A stretch of DNA of 64,000 bases from Anaerotignum propionicum (GTDB taxonomy: Bacteria; Bacillota; Clostridia; Lachnospirales; Anaerotignaceae), in the NCBI RefSeq assembly GCF_024461735.1, contig NZ_JANGAD010000002.1, positions 186,001 to 250,000 on the forward strand, read 5' to 3'. The notes under the pieces were generated by a model. It had not been told where the DNA came from. It ran no database searches and saw only the letters and a program-made list of their open reading frames with translations. Positions 24,037-32,816 of this stretch are shown here, one piece after another. The translations under genes and the position numbers were made by a program. Within the stretch, counting starts at the first letter, position 1. The number at the start of each line of letters is the position of its first letter.

Positions 24037-26271
24037 ATGAAGAAAGTAATATCTTTCTTGATGGCTGCAGCCATGGTTACTTCACTTGTTCCCGCAACAG
24101 CGTTTGCGGCAGGCGATGTAACTGCTACAGCTAAAGTAATCGATGCCTTGGAAAGAGGCAAAGATTTCAACGGTGTGATTGATACAGCCAACGCACCAGA
24201 ATTACAATTGAAGGTTACAAGTGCAGACTATACAACAGGTAGCGGCACTGCACCTACAGTTGATGTAACAGTATCTTTGGATGGTGCAGAATTTACTGCA
24301 AAAGATGCAGCTGGTTTTAACGCAATGGTTAAAACACCTTCAACAGCAGTTACTGTAGCAACAAAGGAATTTACAGAAGATGAAGTAACTTACACCCTGA
24401 CAGGCCAGTTTAAGAAGGACGACGTTCTTGCAATTAACTTGGCTTCCAAAATGACAAAGGTTTCTGTTGGTAAAACAGCAACTGTATCCGTTGATTCCAA
24501 AATGGCAAAAGCTGATGATTTAGTTTATGCATCCGTTTTGGACAAAGGTATCAAAGCTTCCGTTAAGAAAACAGTAAGTGTAGCTGTTGACGAAGTAGCA
24601 GAAATTAACAGCAAGGGCTTAAAAATCGAACCCTCTGTTGATGATTCTTACGTGGTAGGTACACAGTTCACTTTAAAGCTTTCCAAAGGCTTTGAATTTG
24701 CAAATTCCACAGTAACAGGCGTTACTGATTGGAAGATTGATGGCAACGAAGCTACTTTTACAGCACCTTCCGTTGATGAATTCACTTTGACAGGTATCAA
24801 AGTTGAAGCTACATCCGCAAAGGTTGGCGACGTAGCTACAATCAAAGTAACAGCGAAAAACGTTGGCACAGCTTCCGTAGAAGTTGCTAAGGTTGTTGAT
24901 TACAAAGTAGGCGTTTCCGTTGATGCAGACGCAGATGTACCTGTAATCTACAGTGGTACAGACGTTAAAAACACAGGCTTGACAGATGATTCCGATCACA
25001 TGACCTTAGAAGTAACAGCAGAGGAAACTTTCCCCGGCGCTTGGTCCATGAGACAGGGCTTCAACTTCACATTGCCTGAAGGCGTATACGTAACAGACGT
25101 AGACGTTACTGAAGCAGAAAACTTCTTACAGAATGGTAAAGCAGTTGGTACAACTGAATGGGAAGCAGCTTTCAAAGCAGCTTACGATAAAGGCGATTAC
25201 CACGGCTTCACATTTGCAAAGAGAGTATTTGATGATGTAAATACAAACCTTGCTACTGATCCTGCAAGTGTTACCTTTAAGTTAGAGCTTGTAGCAGACC
25301 CTACTTTCGAAGGCGATGTAAAATTAGGCTTTGAAGGCGCTTTGGTTGACAAACAGGAAGTAACTGTAGCAAAATTCGTTAAACCTTACACAGTTAAAGC
25401 AGAACAGAATGACGTAATCATCGATTACAGAAACACATCTGTTAAAACACCTATCACAATTACAGAAGCAGAAGCAGGCTTATGGGCAGCTAACTCTGTA
25501 TTCACACTTACAGTAGATAGAGGCGACATGATTCAGTTTGAAGATGACGCAACCTTCTCTGTAAACGATTCCGGTTTGGAATTGAAAGATGAAAAGACAA
25601 AAGATGGTCAGCTTGCATTTACTGTAAAGGGCGAATCTGACGAAGTAGCAACTGTAGAAATTAAAGATATCGCATTGTTCATGCAGAGAAACGTACCTGC
25701 AGGCGCTTATGACCTGAAGGCTGATACAGCAATGAGCACAGCTTATGACAAACAAGCAATCTATGCAGCAGATGGTAAAGACAACAACATCATTGATGAC
25801 GTTGCAGATTACAGCAAAGTTGTAAAAGAAGCTTTCATCAATGTAGTAACAAGCGGTAGAGACAATGACAACCTGTTCACAACAAAGGTAGTAGTACCTG
25901 TTGGCGAAGCTTACTTAATGGCTGGTTCCGAAAGAGTTGAATTGGACGCTCCTGCTTACATCAGCGCAACTAACTACACAATGCTTCCTATCAGAGCAGT
26001 ATCTAAGGCTCTTGGTGTAAACACAAACAACGTATTGTGGAGTGCTGAAACAAAAACAATCACAATTATGTATGCACAGAGAATCATTACTATGGTAGTT
26101 GGTCAGAAGACAATCAATGTAAACGGTTCTTCCATCCCTGCTTCCGCAGCACCTGAAATCACAAACAACAGAGCATTCTTGCCTATGAGAGATTTGGCTA
26201 CAGCTTTGGGTGTAACTGATATCACATGGGATGCAGCAACAAGAACAGCTACATTGAACGGTAGCAAATAA
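24037..26271 (+). CDS. Secreted surface (S-layer-like) protein 1 with C-terminal stalk domain
   Basis: The 744-residue protein has a signal peptide cleaved after ATAFA (residue 24). It is rich in Val, Thr, Ala, Asp and Lys and made of beta-type repeats of unknown family. Residues about 620-742 match the stalk (copper amine oxidase N-terminal-like, PF07833) domain, with the two half-repeats MLPIRAVSKALGV and FLPMRDLATALGV. No SLH, CWB2 or LPXTG anchor is visible. Codon use is strongly skewed (ACA, GTA, GAA), unlike neighbours, suggesting very high expression. It is paralogous to the next gene. The role is probably structural at the cell surface, by inference. Confidence 0.75.
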   Translation: MKKVISFLMAAAMVTSLVPATAFAAGDVTATAKVIDALERGKDFNGVIDTANAPELQLKVTSADYTTGSGTAPTVDVTVSLDGAEFTAKDAAGFNAMVKTPSTAVTVATKEFTEDEVTYTLTGQFKKDDVLAINLASKMTKVSVGKTATVSVDSKMAKADDLVYASVLDKGIKASVKKTVSVAVDEVAEINSKGLKIEPSVDDSYVVGTQFTLKLSKGFEFANSTVTGVTDWKIDGNEATFTAPSVDEFTLTGIKVEATSAKVGDVATIKVTAKNVGTASVEVAKVVDYKVGVSVDADADVPVIYSGTDVKNTGLTDDSDHMTLEVTAEETFPGAWSMRQGFNFTLPEGVYVTDVDVTEAENFLQNGKAVGTTEWEAAFKAAYDKGDYHGFTFAKRVFDDVNTNLATDPASVTFKLELVADPTFEGDVKLGFEGALVDKQEVTVAKFVKPYTVKAEQNDVIIDYRNTSVKTPITITEAEAGLWAANSVFTLTVDRGDMIQFEDDATFSVNDSGLELKDEKTKDGQLAFTVKGESDEVATVEIKDIALFMQRNVPAGAYDLKADTAMSTAYDKQAIYAADGKDNNIIDDVADYSKVVKEAFINVVTSGRDNDNLFTTKVVVPVGEAYLMAGSERVELDAPAYISATNYTMLPIRAVSKALGVNTNNVLWSAETKTITIMYAQRIITMVVGQKTINVNGSSIPASAAPEITNNRAFLPMRDLATALGVTDITWDAATRTATLNGSK

Positions 26272-26336
26272 GAAATGCAGGAACTTGAGGGCTTAGTCCT
26301 CAAACCCCCACAAGGGAGTTTCCCTTGACCTGTTAA

Positions 26337-26369
26337 GGAGGGGCAGACAATGGTCTGCCTCTCTTTTTA
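26337..26369 (+). terminator. Terminator of surface protein 1 (GGGCAGAC-type)
   Basis: GAGGGGCAGAC (26338-26348) pairs with GTCTGCCTCTC (26353-26363), followed by TTTTT. The core is shared with hairpins at 16473 and 29821. A second hairpin with a U-tract lies at 26419-26446. Confidence 0.85.
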
Positions 26370-26790
26370 TGTTACAATCAGAGATTGTGGGACTAAGGTA
26401 AAACTTTTTTGAAAAAGCAAAAGGGGCATATAGTGTCCTTTTTTTTGTTATACCCCCCTATATCTTGGTCATGAAATGGGACAAGCCCCAAGGTATTGAA
26501 AACCTCTCTAAGTGCTGTGAAACTGGCATATTTGGGCAACGTTGCTCCTATATTACAGTTATGTTACATTTTGCCAATGTCTCTTGCCATTTTAAGAATC
26601 CCTGCGTATAATAATCTTGCATAGTAAATGGTAATGCTTTCCTATTGATGAAACGGAACGGGACGGGAGGCAGAGCTTAGGGACGGCGTTTTGCTCTCTT
26701 AAATGGGTGTGAGGGGAGAATAAAGAAACTAAGGTTTGGCAAACGAAACGGAAAGGGACGTTGGTAGTAAAGTTGCACAATTGAAAAGCA
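26370..26790. other. Intergenic region between the two surface-protein genes
   Basis: No gene is seen. After a back-up hairpin at 26419-26446, the stretch 26655-26770 contains purine-rich blocks. GGGACG occurs three times, within AACGGGACGGG, TAGGGACGG and AAGGGACGTTG. These could bind a regulator or belong to a long leader if an upstream promoter exists. Confidence 0.35.
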
Positions 26791-26814
26791 TTCGTTGTAT
26801 AATTATAAAACGAA
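26791..26814 (+). promoter_or_regulatory. 24-bp palindromic operator/promoter, copy 2
   Basis: TTCGTT, GT, ATAATTAT, AA, AACGAA is the same perfect palindrome as at 23970-23993, again containing TATAAT (26798-26803). It begins 65 bases before the ATG. Both copies are preceded by GCA. Confidence 0.65.
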
Positions 26815-26855
26815 ACACAAACAAATACTTAAATGTTAAAAGGAGGAATTAAACG

Positions 26856-29771
26856 ATGAAGAAATTTATTTCTTTCGTTATGGCTGGCGCCATGGTGGCT
26901 TCCCTTGTACCTGCAACTGCATTTGCAAAGGGCGATGTTGAAGCAACAGCTAAAGTCATTGATGCTTTAGAAAAAGACAAAACTTTCGACGGCAAAATCA
27001 ATGCAAGTACAGTATCTGATATCCCTGAACTTCAGCTGAAGGTAACATCAGCATCCTATCAGCAATCTACTTCTACAACTCCAGAAATGGATGTAACAGT
27101 AACTCTGGACAATGCTGATTTTGACAAGGATAAATTCGATGTGTCCAAAAATCTTGGTATCCGTTTGGATGACAGCACCACTGTAGATAACAACAATACA
27201 GCTGTGGCATCTGCTAAAAAGAAGCTAGATGATGAAAAAGCAGCACAAGCATTGGCGCAAAAGGATTATGACGATGCTGTTAAAGCGCTTCCAACAGTAA
27301 CCGTACCTAAAACAACAAGATTGACAGCAGCAGAGGGGAATTACAAACCTGGTACAACAGAATCAGGTGACGCAGTAGACGATTTAAAAGATGCAAAAGA
27401 TGCTGTTGAAACTGCAAAGTTAGCTGTAAAAACAGCAGAAGAGCTTGTAGCATCAACATATGCTGCTTATTTAGCAGATTCCACTAAGGAAGCTGCTTGG
27501 ACTGCTGCTAAAGCAGACCTAGTAGTAAAGCAGGATGCAGTAGCTCCTCTTGAAACAGCAGTTCAGACAGCTCAGACAGCTTACGACAAAGCTAAAGCAG
27601 AATATGAAGCGGCTAAGGCTGAATATGATAAGATTATTGAAGATGCAACAGCAGCAAAGGTGAAAACCCAGTTGGATGCATTGAATGCAGCAAAAGATAA
27701 TACAGCAAAAGCACAGGCTGCTTATGATGCAGCAGTTGCAGCTGCAGGCACTGGCAATGGTGTTGTTACTTTTAAAGATGTTAAATTTACTGATTCAGAC
27801 GAATTGGAATTCACAATCGTTGGTAAATTAAGCAAAGATGATGTAATCTTCCTTGATTTGGTTTCCATTATGGACAAAACCAGCGAAGGTAAAAAGGCAA
27901 CTGTATCCGTTGATTCTAAGATGGTAAAGGTTGATGACTTGACTTTTGCTTCTGTTTTAAGCAAAGGATTGAAAGTTTCCATCAAAAAGACTGTAGACGT
28001 AGCTACAGATGAAGTTGTAACATTGAACAGCAACGGTTTGAAGATTGAAACTTCTGTTGGTGAATTCACAAAGGATCAAGTTATCAAATTAAAGCTGAAC
28101 AGTGGTTTTGAATTCGTAAAAGGTCATTTAGGTACAGCTGGTACTGATGCAGATGTATCTTGGGTAGATGATAAAGAAATGGAATTAAAGATTACTGCTA
28201 CTGGTGCAGGTAAAGACGAAATCACATTGAAAGAAACACAGGTTGAAGCAACTACAGCTAAATCTGGTGCAGTAGCTACAATCACAGCAAGATCCAACAA
28301 CATGGATTCCGCTTCTTGCGAAGTAGCTAAAGTTGTAGATTACAAAGTAAGCTTAACAGTAGATGCAGATGAAGATGTTCCTGTAATCTACAGTGGCGTT
28401 GATAAGGAAAACACTGGTATCACAGATGATTCCGATCACTTGTCCTTGGAAGTAACAGCAAAAGAAAGCTTCCCTGGCGCTTGGTCCATGAGACAGGGCT
28501 TTAACTTCAACTTGCCTGAAGGCGTTTATGTAACAGATGTTAAAGTAAATGGTGCTGACAATTTCAAAATTGTAAGAGACGGTAAAAAAGAATCTGAAGG
28601 CGCTAATAAATCTGACTGGGAAGCTGCATTCAAGACAGCATACCAGGATGGTGACCACAAGAACTTCGAGTTCAAGAAGAGAGTATTCAACGATGTTGAT
28701 ACAATATTGGAAAAAGATCCCGCAGAGCTTACATTCCAGCTTGAATTAGTAGCTGATCCTACTTTCGAAGGCGACGTTAAATTGGCATTCGAAGGCGCTT
28801 TGGTTGACAAGCAGGAAGTAACAATTGCTAAATTTGTTAAACCTTACACAGTTAAGGCAGAGCAGAACGATGTAATCATCGACTACAGAAACACAGATGT
28901 TAAGACTCCTATCGTAATCACAGAAGCTGAAGAAGGTCTGTGGAAGAAGGATACAACATTCAAATTCAACATCGAGACTGGTAATATTACATTCGAAGAT
29001 GACCCTACATTCACAATCGACAAGGATTCCGATCTGAAGTTGAAAGATGACAAGGCTGATAAGGGCACAGTGAAGTTCGCAGTTAAAGAAGAATCTGACA
29101 AGGCAGCATCCGTAACAATTTCCGATATGAAACTGTTCATGCAGAGAAACATCCCTGCAGGCGCTTACGATTTGGAAATCACTACAACAATGAATGAAGC
29201 TTACGACAGACAGGTTCTCTTTGCTCCTGATGCAGATTCCGTAGAGAAGTGGACATCTGGTGATCGTCCTTCCGAAAGCAAAACAAAGAAAGACAGCTAT
29301 GTAGATGACGTTTGCGATTACAGCGATGTTGTAAAAGCAGCTTTCATCAACGTAGTAACATCCGGTAGAGACAATGACAACCTGTTCACAACAAAGGTAG
29401 TTGTACCTGTTGGCGAAGCTTACTTGCTTGCTGGCGAAGCTAAAGTTGAATTGGATGCACCTGCTTACATCAGTGCAGCTGGTTACACAATGCTTCCTGT
29501 AAGAGCAATCTCCAAGGCTCTTGGCGTAAACACAAACAACGTATTGTGGAACGCAGAAACAAGAACAGTAACTGTTATGTATGCTCAGAGAATCATCACT
29601 ATGACTGTTGGTCAGAAGACAATCTATGTAAATGGTTCCGCTATCCCTTCATCCGCAGCTCCTGAAATCAAAGACGGCAGAACATTCTTGCCTTTGAGAG
29701 ATTTAGGCACAGCTTTGGGCGTAACAAACGTTAACTGGGATGCAGCAACAAAGACAGCTACATTGAACTAA
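26856..29771 (+). CDS. Secreted surface (S-layer-like) protein 2 with coiled-coil insertion
   Basis: The 971-residue paralog of the previous protein has the same signal peptide type, core and C-terminal stalk domain (about 850-970). Shared blocks include FPGAWSMRQGFNF and VKAEQNDVIIDYRNT. Residues about 111-303 are an insertion absent from protein 1. It is Ala/Lys/Glu/Asp-rich with repeated AKAEYEAAKAEYD-like heptads, so it is a long coiled coil. No wall anchor motif is visible. RBS AAAGGAGG and the palindromic promoter match protein 1. It probably forms part of an extracellular layer with protein 1. That role is inference. Confidence 0.75.
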   Translation: MKKFISFVMAGAMVASLVPATAFAKGDVEATAKVIDALEKDKTFDGKINASTVSDIPELQLKVTSASYQQSTSTTPEMDVTVTLDNADFDKDKFDVSKNLGIRLDDSTTVDNNNTAVASAKKKLDDEKAAQALAQKDYDDAVKALPTVTVPKTTRLTAAEGNYKPGTTESGDAVDDLKDAKDAVETAKLAVKTAEELVASTYAAYLADSTKEAAWTAAKADLVVKQDAVAPLETAVQTAQTAYDKAKAEYEAAKAEYDKIIEDATAAKVKTQLDALNAAKDNTAKAQAAYDAAVAAAGTGNGVVTFKDVKFTDSDELEFTIVGKLSKDDVIFLDLVSIMDKTSEGKKATVSVDSKMVKVDDLTFASVLSKGLKVSIKKTVDVATDEVVTLNSNGLKIETSVGEFTKDQVIKLKLNSGFEFVKGHLGTAGTDADVSWVDDKEMELKITATGAGKDEITLKETQVEATTAKSGAVATITARSNNMDSASCEVAKVVDYKVSLTVDADEDVPVIYSGVDKENTGITDDSDHLSLEVTAKESFPGAWSMRQGFNFNLPEGVYVTDVKVNGADNFKIVRDGKKESEGANKSDWEAAFKTAYQDGDHKNFEFKKRVFNDVDTILEKDPAELTFQLELVADPTFEGDVKLAFEGALVDKQEVTIAKFVKPYTVKAEQNDVIIDYRNTDVKTPIVITEAEEGLWKKDTTFKFNIETGNITFEDDPTFTIDKDSDLKLKDDKADKGTVKFAVKEESDKAASVTISDMKLFMQRNIPAGAYDLEITTTMNEAYDRQVLFAPDADSVEKWTSGDRPSESKTKKDSYVDDVCDYSDVVKAAFINVVTSGRDNDNLFTTKVVVPVGEAYLLAGEAKVELDAPAYISAAGYTMLPVRAISKALGVNTNNVLWNAETRTVTVMYAQRIITMTVGQKTIYVNGSAIPSSAAPEIKDGRTFLPLRDLGTALGVTNVNWDAATKTATLN

Positions 29772-29820
29772 TCAATTGCAACTGAAATAAAATCTTAAAG
29801 GCTTGCCTTTAAGTATCCCG

Positions 29821-29851
29821 AAAGGGGCAGACAATGTCTGCCCCTTTTTTG
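29821..29851 (+). terminator. Terminator of surface protein 2 (GGGCAGAC-type)
   Basis: AAAGGGGCAGAC pairs with GTCTGCCCCTTT through a 12-bp stem with a three-base loop, followed by TTT and GTTG. Confidence 0.88.
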
Positions 29852-29933
29852 TTGTAAGTTTCAGGAAAAACAATAAAAACAACATAAGAAATGATTAAGA
29901 TATCCTTAATTCACTGGTATTTTCGTAAAAATA

Positions 29934-29942
29934 TGATATAAT
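29934..29942 (+). promoter_or_regulatory. Extended -10 promoter of the TolC-like gene
   Basis: TG, one base, TATAAT at 29937-29942 is an extended -10 element, about 45 bases before the ATG. No good -35 is seen. Confidence 0.5.
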
Positions 29943-29986
29943 TGGTTTTATTATAAAAGCAAATGAACCTTTAAGGAGGAAATACC

Positions 29987-31204
29987 ATGAAAAAAATAAT
30001 CGGGAGCGCCAGAGGTGCTGTGGCACTGGCTCTGGTGGTAACTCTTTTTGGTACTACAGCATATGCCGCAGAGGCTGCTCCAACTACAGAAACAGTTACA
30101 ACCCAAGGAGAACAGGCAACCCCTGTTTTGACTGTTGAGGAAGCTTTGGAAAAGGCAAAAAAACATAGTGTAGATTTGGCTGATTTACAGAAGCAAAGTG
30201 ATTTTTTGCAGGAAACAAAGGAAGATATTTGGGATGCAGTAGGTACTTTTTCAGTTCCAACCTATGAATATCAAAAATGGGTAAATGATGGGGTATATAG
30301 TTACACATCCGGCATTTATTCTACAAATAGTGGTATGACCGCAACTAAATACTCCACCCAAATTACAAATTTGGTGTTAGAAACTACTGTGAAAAGCACG
30401 TTTTCATCTATTGTAGAAAATGAAGAGTCTCTTGAATTATTAAAGGAAATGCAGGCAATTAAGAAAACGTTATATGAACAGGGACAAACCAAGTATAATT
30501 TGGGGATGCTCAGCAAGTATAAGCTGGATCAATTAAAAGCCGAATATGATACCAGCAAGGTAAATGTGTATCAGCTGGAAAGAAATTTGGAACAAATGTA
30601 CATAAACCTGAATAATCTGATGGGTGAATCAGCAGATAAAAAGTATGTAATAGAGTATGATGTTGAGTTTGAACCCTATGTATTACAAGGGTCTTTGGAG
30701 GCATATATTAATGCGTCTATGAAGAATGATTATTCCATTCTGTTAAAAGAGCAGGCTGTGGAAGATGCCAAGTTTAATAAAAACTTTGTATCGGAGTCTA
30801 CATTAGATAGTACCAATAAAAAGAATAAGCTTACATATGAATCTGCCCAAAGAGCCTATAAATCGGCAAAAGAGGATAAAGAGATTGCTATTCGCAATGC
30901 ATATATTAAATTGCAACAATCGGAAGTAAATTATAATCAGTTAAAAGCTGATTTGGAACAGACAAAAGCTACTTTAAAAACTGCTGAAGTAAACTATAAA
31001 ATTGGTAATACAACAAAGCTTACTTTGGATCAGGCTCAATTAGCAGTTACAAAGGATGAGTTTGCATTGAAAAGTTTTGCAAGAAGTTATGATATGCAAG
31101 TGTTTACATTTAAAAACACTAGTTTAATTGCTGGTGGAAGTACAGGTACCAGCGGAAGCAGTAAAAGTGGTGGCAGCGCAAGCAATGATAGTGCTGAAGG
31201 CTAA
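29987..31204 (+). CDS. TolC-family (outer-membrane-efflux-like) exported protein
   Basis: The 405-residue protein has a signal peptide (cleavage after TAYA, about residue 27). The mature part is mostly long helices with heptad character and matches the TolC/OEP pattern. VLTVEEALEKAKKHSVDL opens repeat one, and internal TYESAQRAYKSAKEDKE plus YKIGNTTKLTLDQAQLAV close repeat two. The C-terminus is a Gly/Ser-rich tail. TolC proteins normally cross an outer membrane, which this sporulating Firmicute should lack. Its job may be a periplasm-like or surface scaffold. It follows two surface-protein genes, but with its own promoter. Confidence 0.75.
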   Translation: MKKIIGSARGAVALALVVTLFGTTAYAAEAAPTTETVTTQGEQATPVLTVEEALEKAKKHSVDLADLQKQSDFLQETKEDIWDAVGTFSVPTYEYQKWVNDGVYSYTSGIYSTNSGMTATKYSTQITNLVLETTVKSTFSSIVENEESLELLKEMQAIKKTLYEQGQTKYNLGMLSKYKLDQLKAEYDTSKVNVYQLERNLEQMYINLNNLMGESADKKYVIEYDVEFEPYVLQGSLEAYINASMKNDYSILLKEQAVEDAKFNKNFVSESTLDSTNKKNKLTYESAQRAYKSAKEDKEIAIRNAYIKLQQSEVNYNQLKADLEQTKATLKTAEVNYKIGNTTKLTLDQAQLAVTKDEFALKSFARSYDMQVFTFKNTSLIAGGSTGTSGSSKSGGSASNDSAEG

Positions 31205-31217
31205 ATAATAGAATTAG

Positions 31218-31250
31218 AAAAACGTCCATGCAAATATGGGCGTTTTTTTA
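31218..31250 (+). terminator. Terminator of the TolC-like gene
   Basis: AAAACGTCCAT pairs with ATGGGCGTTTT (one G-U pair), followed by a U-tract. Confidence 0.85.
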
Positions 31251-31264
31251 TTTGTTTTAAGTAA

Positions 31265-31293
31265 TTGAAAAGAAGACCAGCGCTAGGTATAGT
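31265..31293 (+). promoter_or_regulatory. Sigma-A-like promoter of the ger operon
   Basis: TTGAAA (31265-31270) and TATAGT (31288-31293) have 17-base spacing, just after the preceding terminator and 48 bases before the gene. Germination operons usually use forespore sigma G, so this may be fortuitous. Confidence 0.45.
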
Positions 31294-31340
31294 TTCCTTT
31301 CTTTTTGGAAAAATAAGCAAAAGGAAAGGCGGTGGAATTT

Positions 31341-32813
31341 ATGCAGATTTCAAAAAATCTGTCGGAAAATATGATTACAATCAAGGAAGCCTTCCGCGAC
31401 TGTGGAGACGTGATCATGCGGGAGTTTGTTGTTGGCAGAGGAAAATCAAGGCTTTTTATGATTTATACAGATAATATCGTAAATGGGGAAACAATAAATA
31501 ATTTTATTATGACCAATTTAATGAGTCGTTATAAGGAATGTAATGAAAGCGGTTTATTAGACGTTTTCATGGAAGATATTATTGCCGTAGGTGAGGTAAG
31601 TAAGATTAATGAAATTCAACAGGCGTTGGACGCTGTTCTATTGGGGGATACGGTACTTTTCATGGAAGGAAATGCCTTCGCCCTTGAAGTTTCCACAAAA
31701 GGCTTTCCTTCTCGTGGTGTCAATCAGGCGCAAACAGAAGTGGTAGTGCTGGGGCCTAAGGACGCTTTTTTAGAGGTAATGGCAACAAATATCGTATTAA
31801 TTCGACGTCGAATCCGGGATAACAAACTTAAATTAAAGAGGAAAAAAATCGGTACACGGAGCAAGACCGATGTTGCCCTAATGTATATGGAAGATTTGGT
31901 GCGGCCAAAAACACTGGAACTTGTGGAGAAACAGCTGGATACCATTAATTTAGATGCAATTTTGGATAGCGGTTATGTGGAACAGCTTTTGGAGAAACGT
32001 TGGGCGTCTCCTTTTCCTCAATTACAGATGACGGAAAGGCCTGATAAAGCGGCTTCGGCATTATTAGAAGGCAGGGTGGTATTGGTTATAGACAATACAC
32101 CTGTTGTTGTCATGCTGCCTGTTACCCTTAATGTCTTTTTTCAGGCAGCGGAGGATTATTATGACCGCTGGCAGATTATGAGCTTTATACGAGCCATACG
32201 CTATGTGGCAGCGGTGGTTGCCATTGCCTTACCGGGACTTTATATCGCCTTGTCAGTATACCATCCGGAGTTGATACCCACTGCCTTGGCAATAAAAATA
32301 GCCGCCACAAGGCAGAGCATACCTTTTTCCGTGGTAGGAGAGGTAATTATTATGGAGCTGGCTTTTGAACTTCTGCGGGAGGCGGGCATTCGTTTACCCT
32401 CACCTGTAAGCTCCACCATTGGCATTGTGGGTGGTATCATTATCGGGTCGGCAGCAGTAGAGGCAGGAATAGTCAGCCCCACCGTTGTCATTATCTCTGC
32501 ACTTACAGGGATTTGCTCCTTTGTCATTCCTAATATTGCTTTGGTCTCTGGGTTAAGACTTAGCAAGTATTTAACTATATTTTTATCGGCCATTTTCGGG
32601 TTATTTGGCCTTTGGATTGCTTTGTTATTCATATTAGCCCATTTGTGCAGCCTGACATCCTATGGAATTCCCTTTATGTATCCATTTTGTTCGGCGTCAG
32701 TCAATGATGACATAGACTGGGAGGATACAATACTCCGTATGCCATTGCAAAAAATGAAACGTCGCCCGATTTTCACAAAGCCATCAGCCAGGGGGCGGAA
32801 AGGGGGAGCATAA
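31341..32813 (+). CDS. Spore germination receptor subunit A (GerA/GerKA family)
   Basis: This GerA-family (PF03323) protein has about 490 residues. A hydrophilic N-terminal domain runs to about residue 250, followed by several membrane helices. Conserved stretches include LLEGRVVLVIDNTPVVVMLP and SIPFSVVGEVIIMELAFELLREAGIRLP. It is the A subunit of an inner spore-membrane nutrient germinant receptor. ATG 31341 follows GGCGGTGG, and a GTG three codons earlier is possible. Subunits B and C follow directly. Confidence 0.93.
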   Translation: MQISKNLSENMITIKEAFRDCGDVIMREFVVGRGKSRLFMIYTDNIVNGETINNFIMTNLMSRYKECNESGLLDVFMEDIIAVGEVSKINEIQQALDAVLLGDTVLFMEGNAFALEVSTKGFPSRGVNQAQTEVVVLGPKDAFLEVMATNIVLIRRRIRDNKLKLKRKKIGTRSKTDVALMYMEDLVRPKTLELVEKQLDTINLDAILDSGYVEQLLEKRWASPFPQLQMTERPDKAASALLEGRVVLVIDNTPVVVMLPVTLNVFFQAAEDYYDRWQIMSFIRAIRYVAAVVAIALPGLYIALSVYHPELIPTALAIKIAATRQSIPFSVVGEVIIMELAFELLREAGIRLPSPVSSTIGIVGGIIIGSAAVEAGIVSPTVVIISALTGICSFVIPNIALVSGLRLSKYLTIFLSAIFGLFGLWIALLFILAHLCSLTSYGIPFMYPFCSASVNDDIDWEDTILRMPLQKMKRRPIFTKPSARGRKGGA

Positions 32814-32816
32814 ACT

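Noticed and set aside
26520..26545. TGGCA...GGGCAA resembling a sigma-54 -24/-12 promoter
   Set aside because: The distance between the GG and GC dinucleotides is one base off, and no gene is suitably placed.
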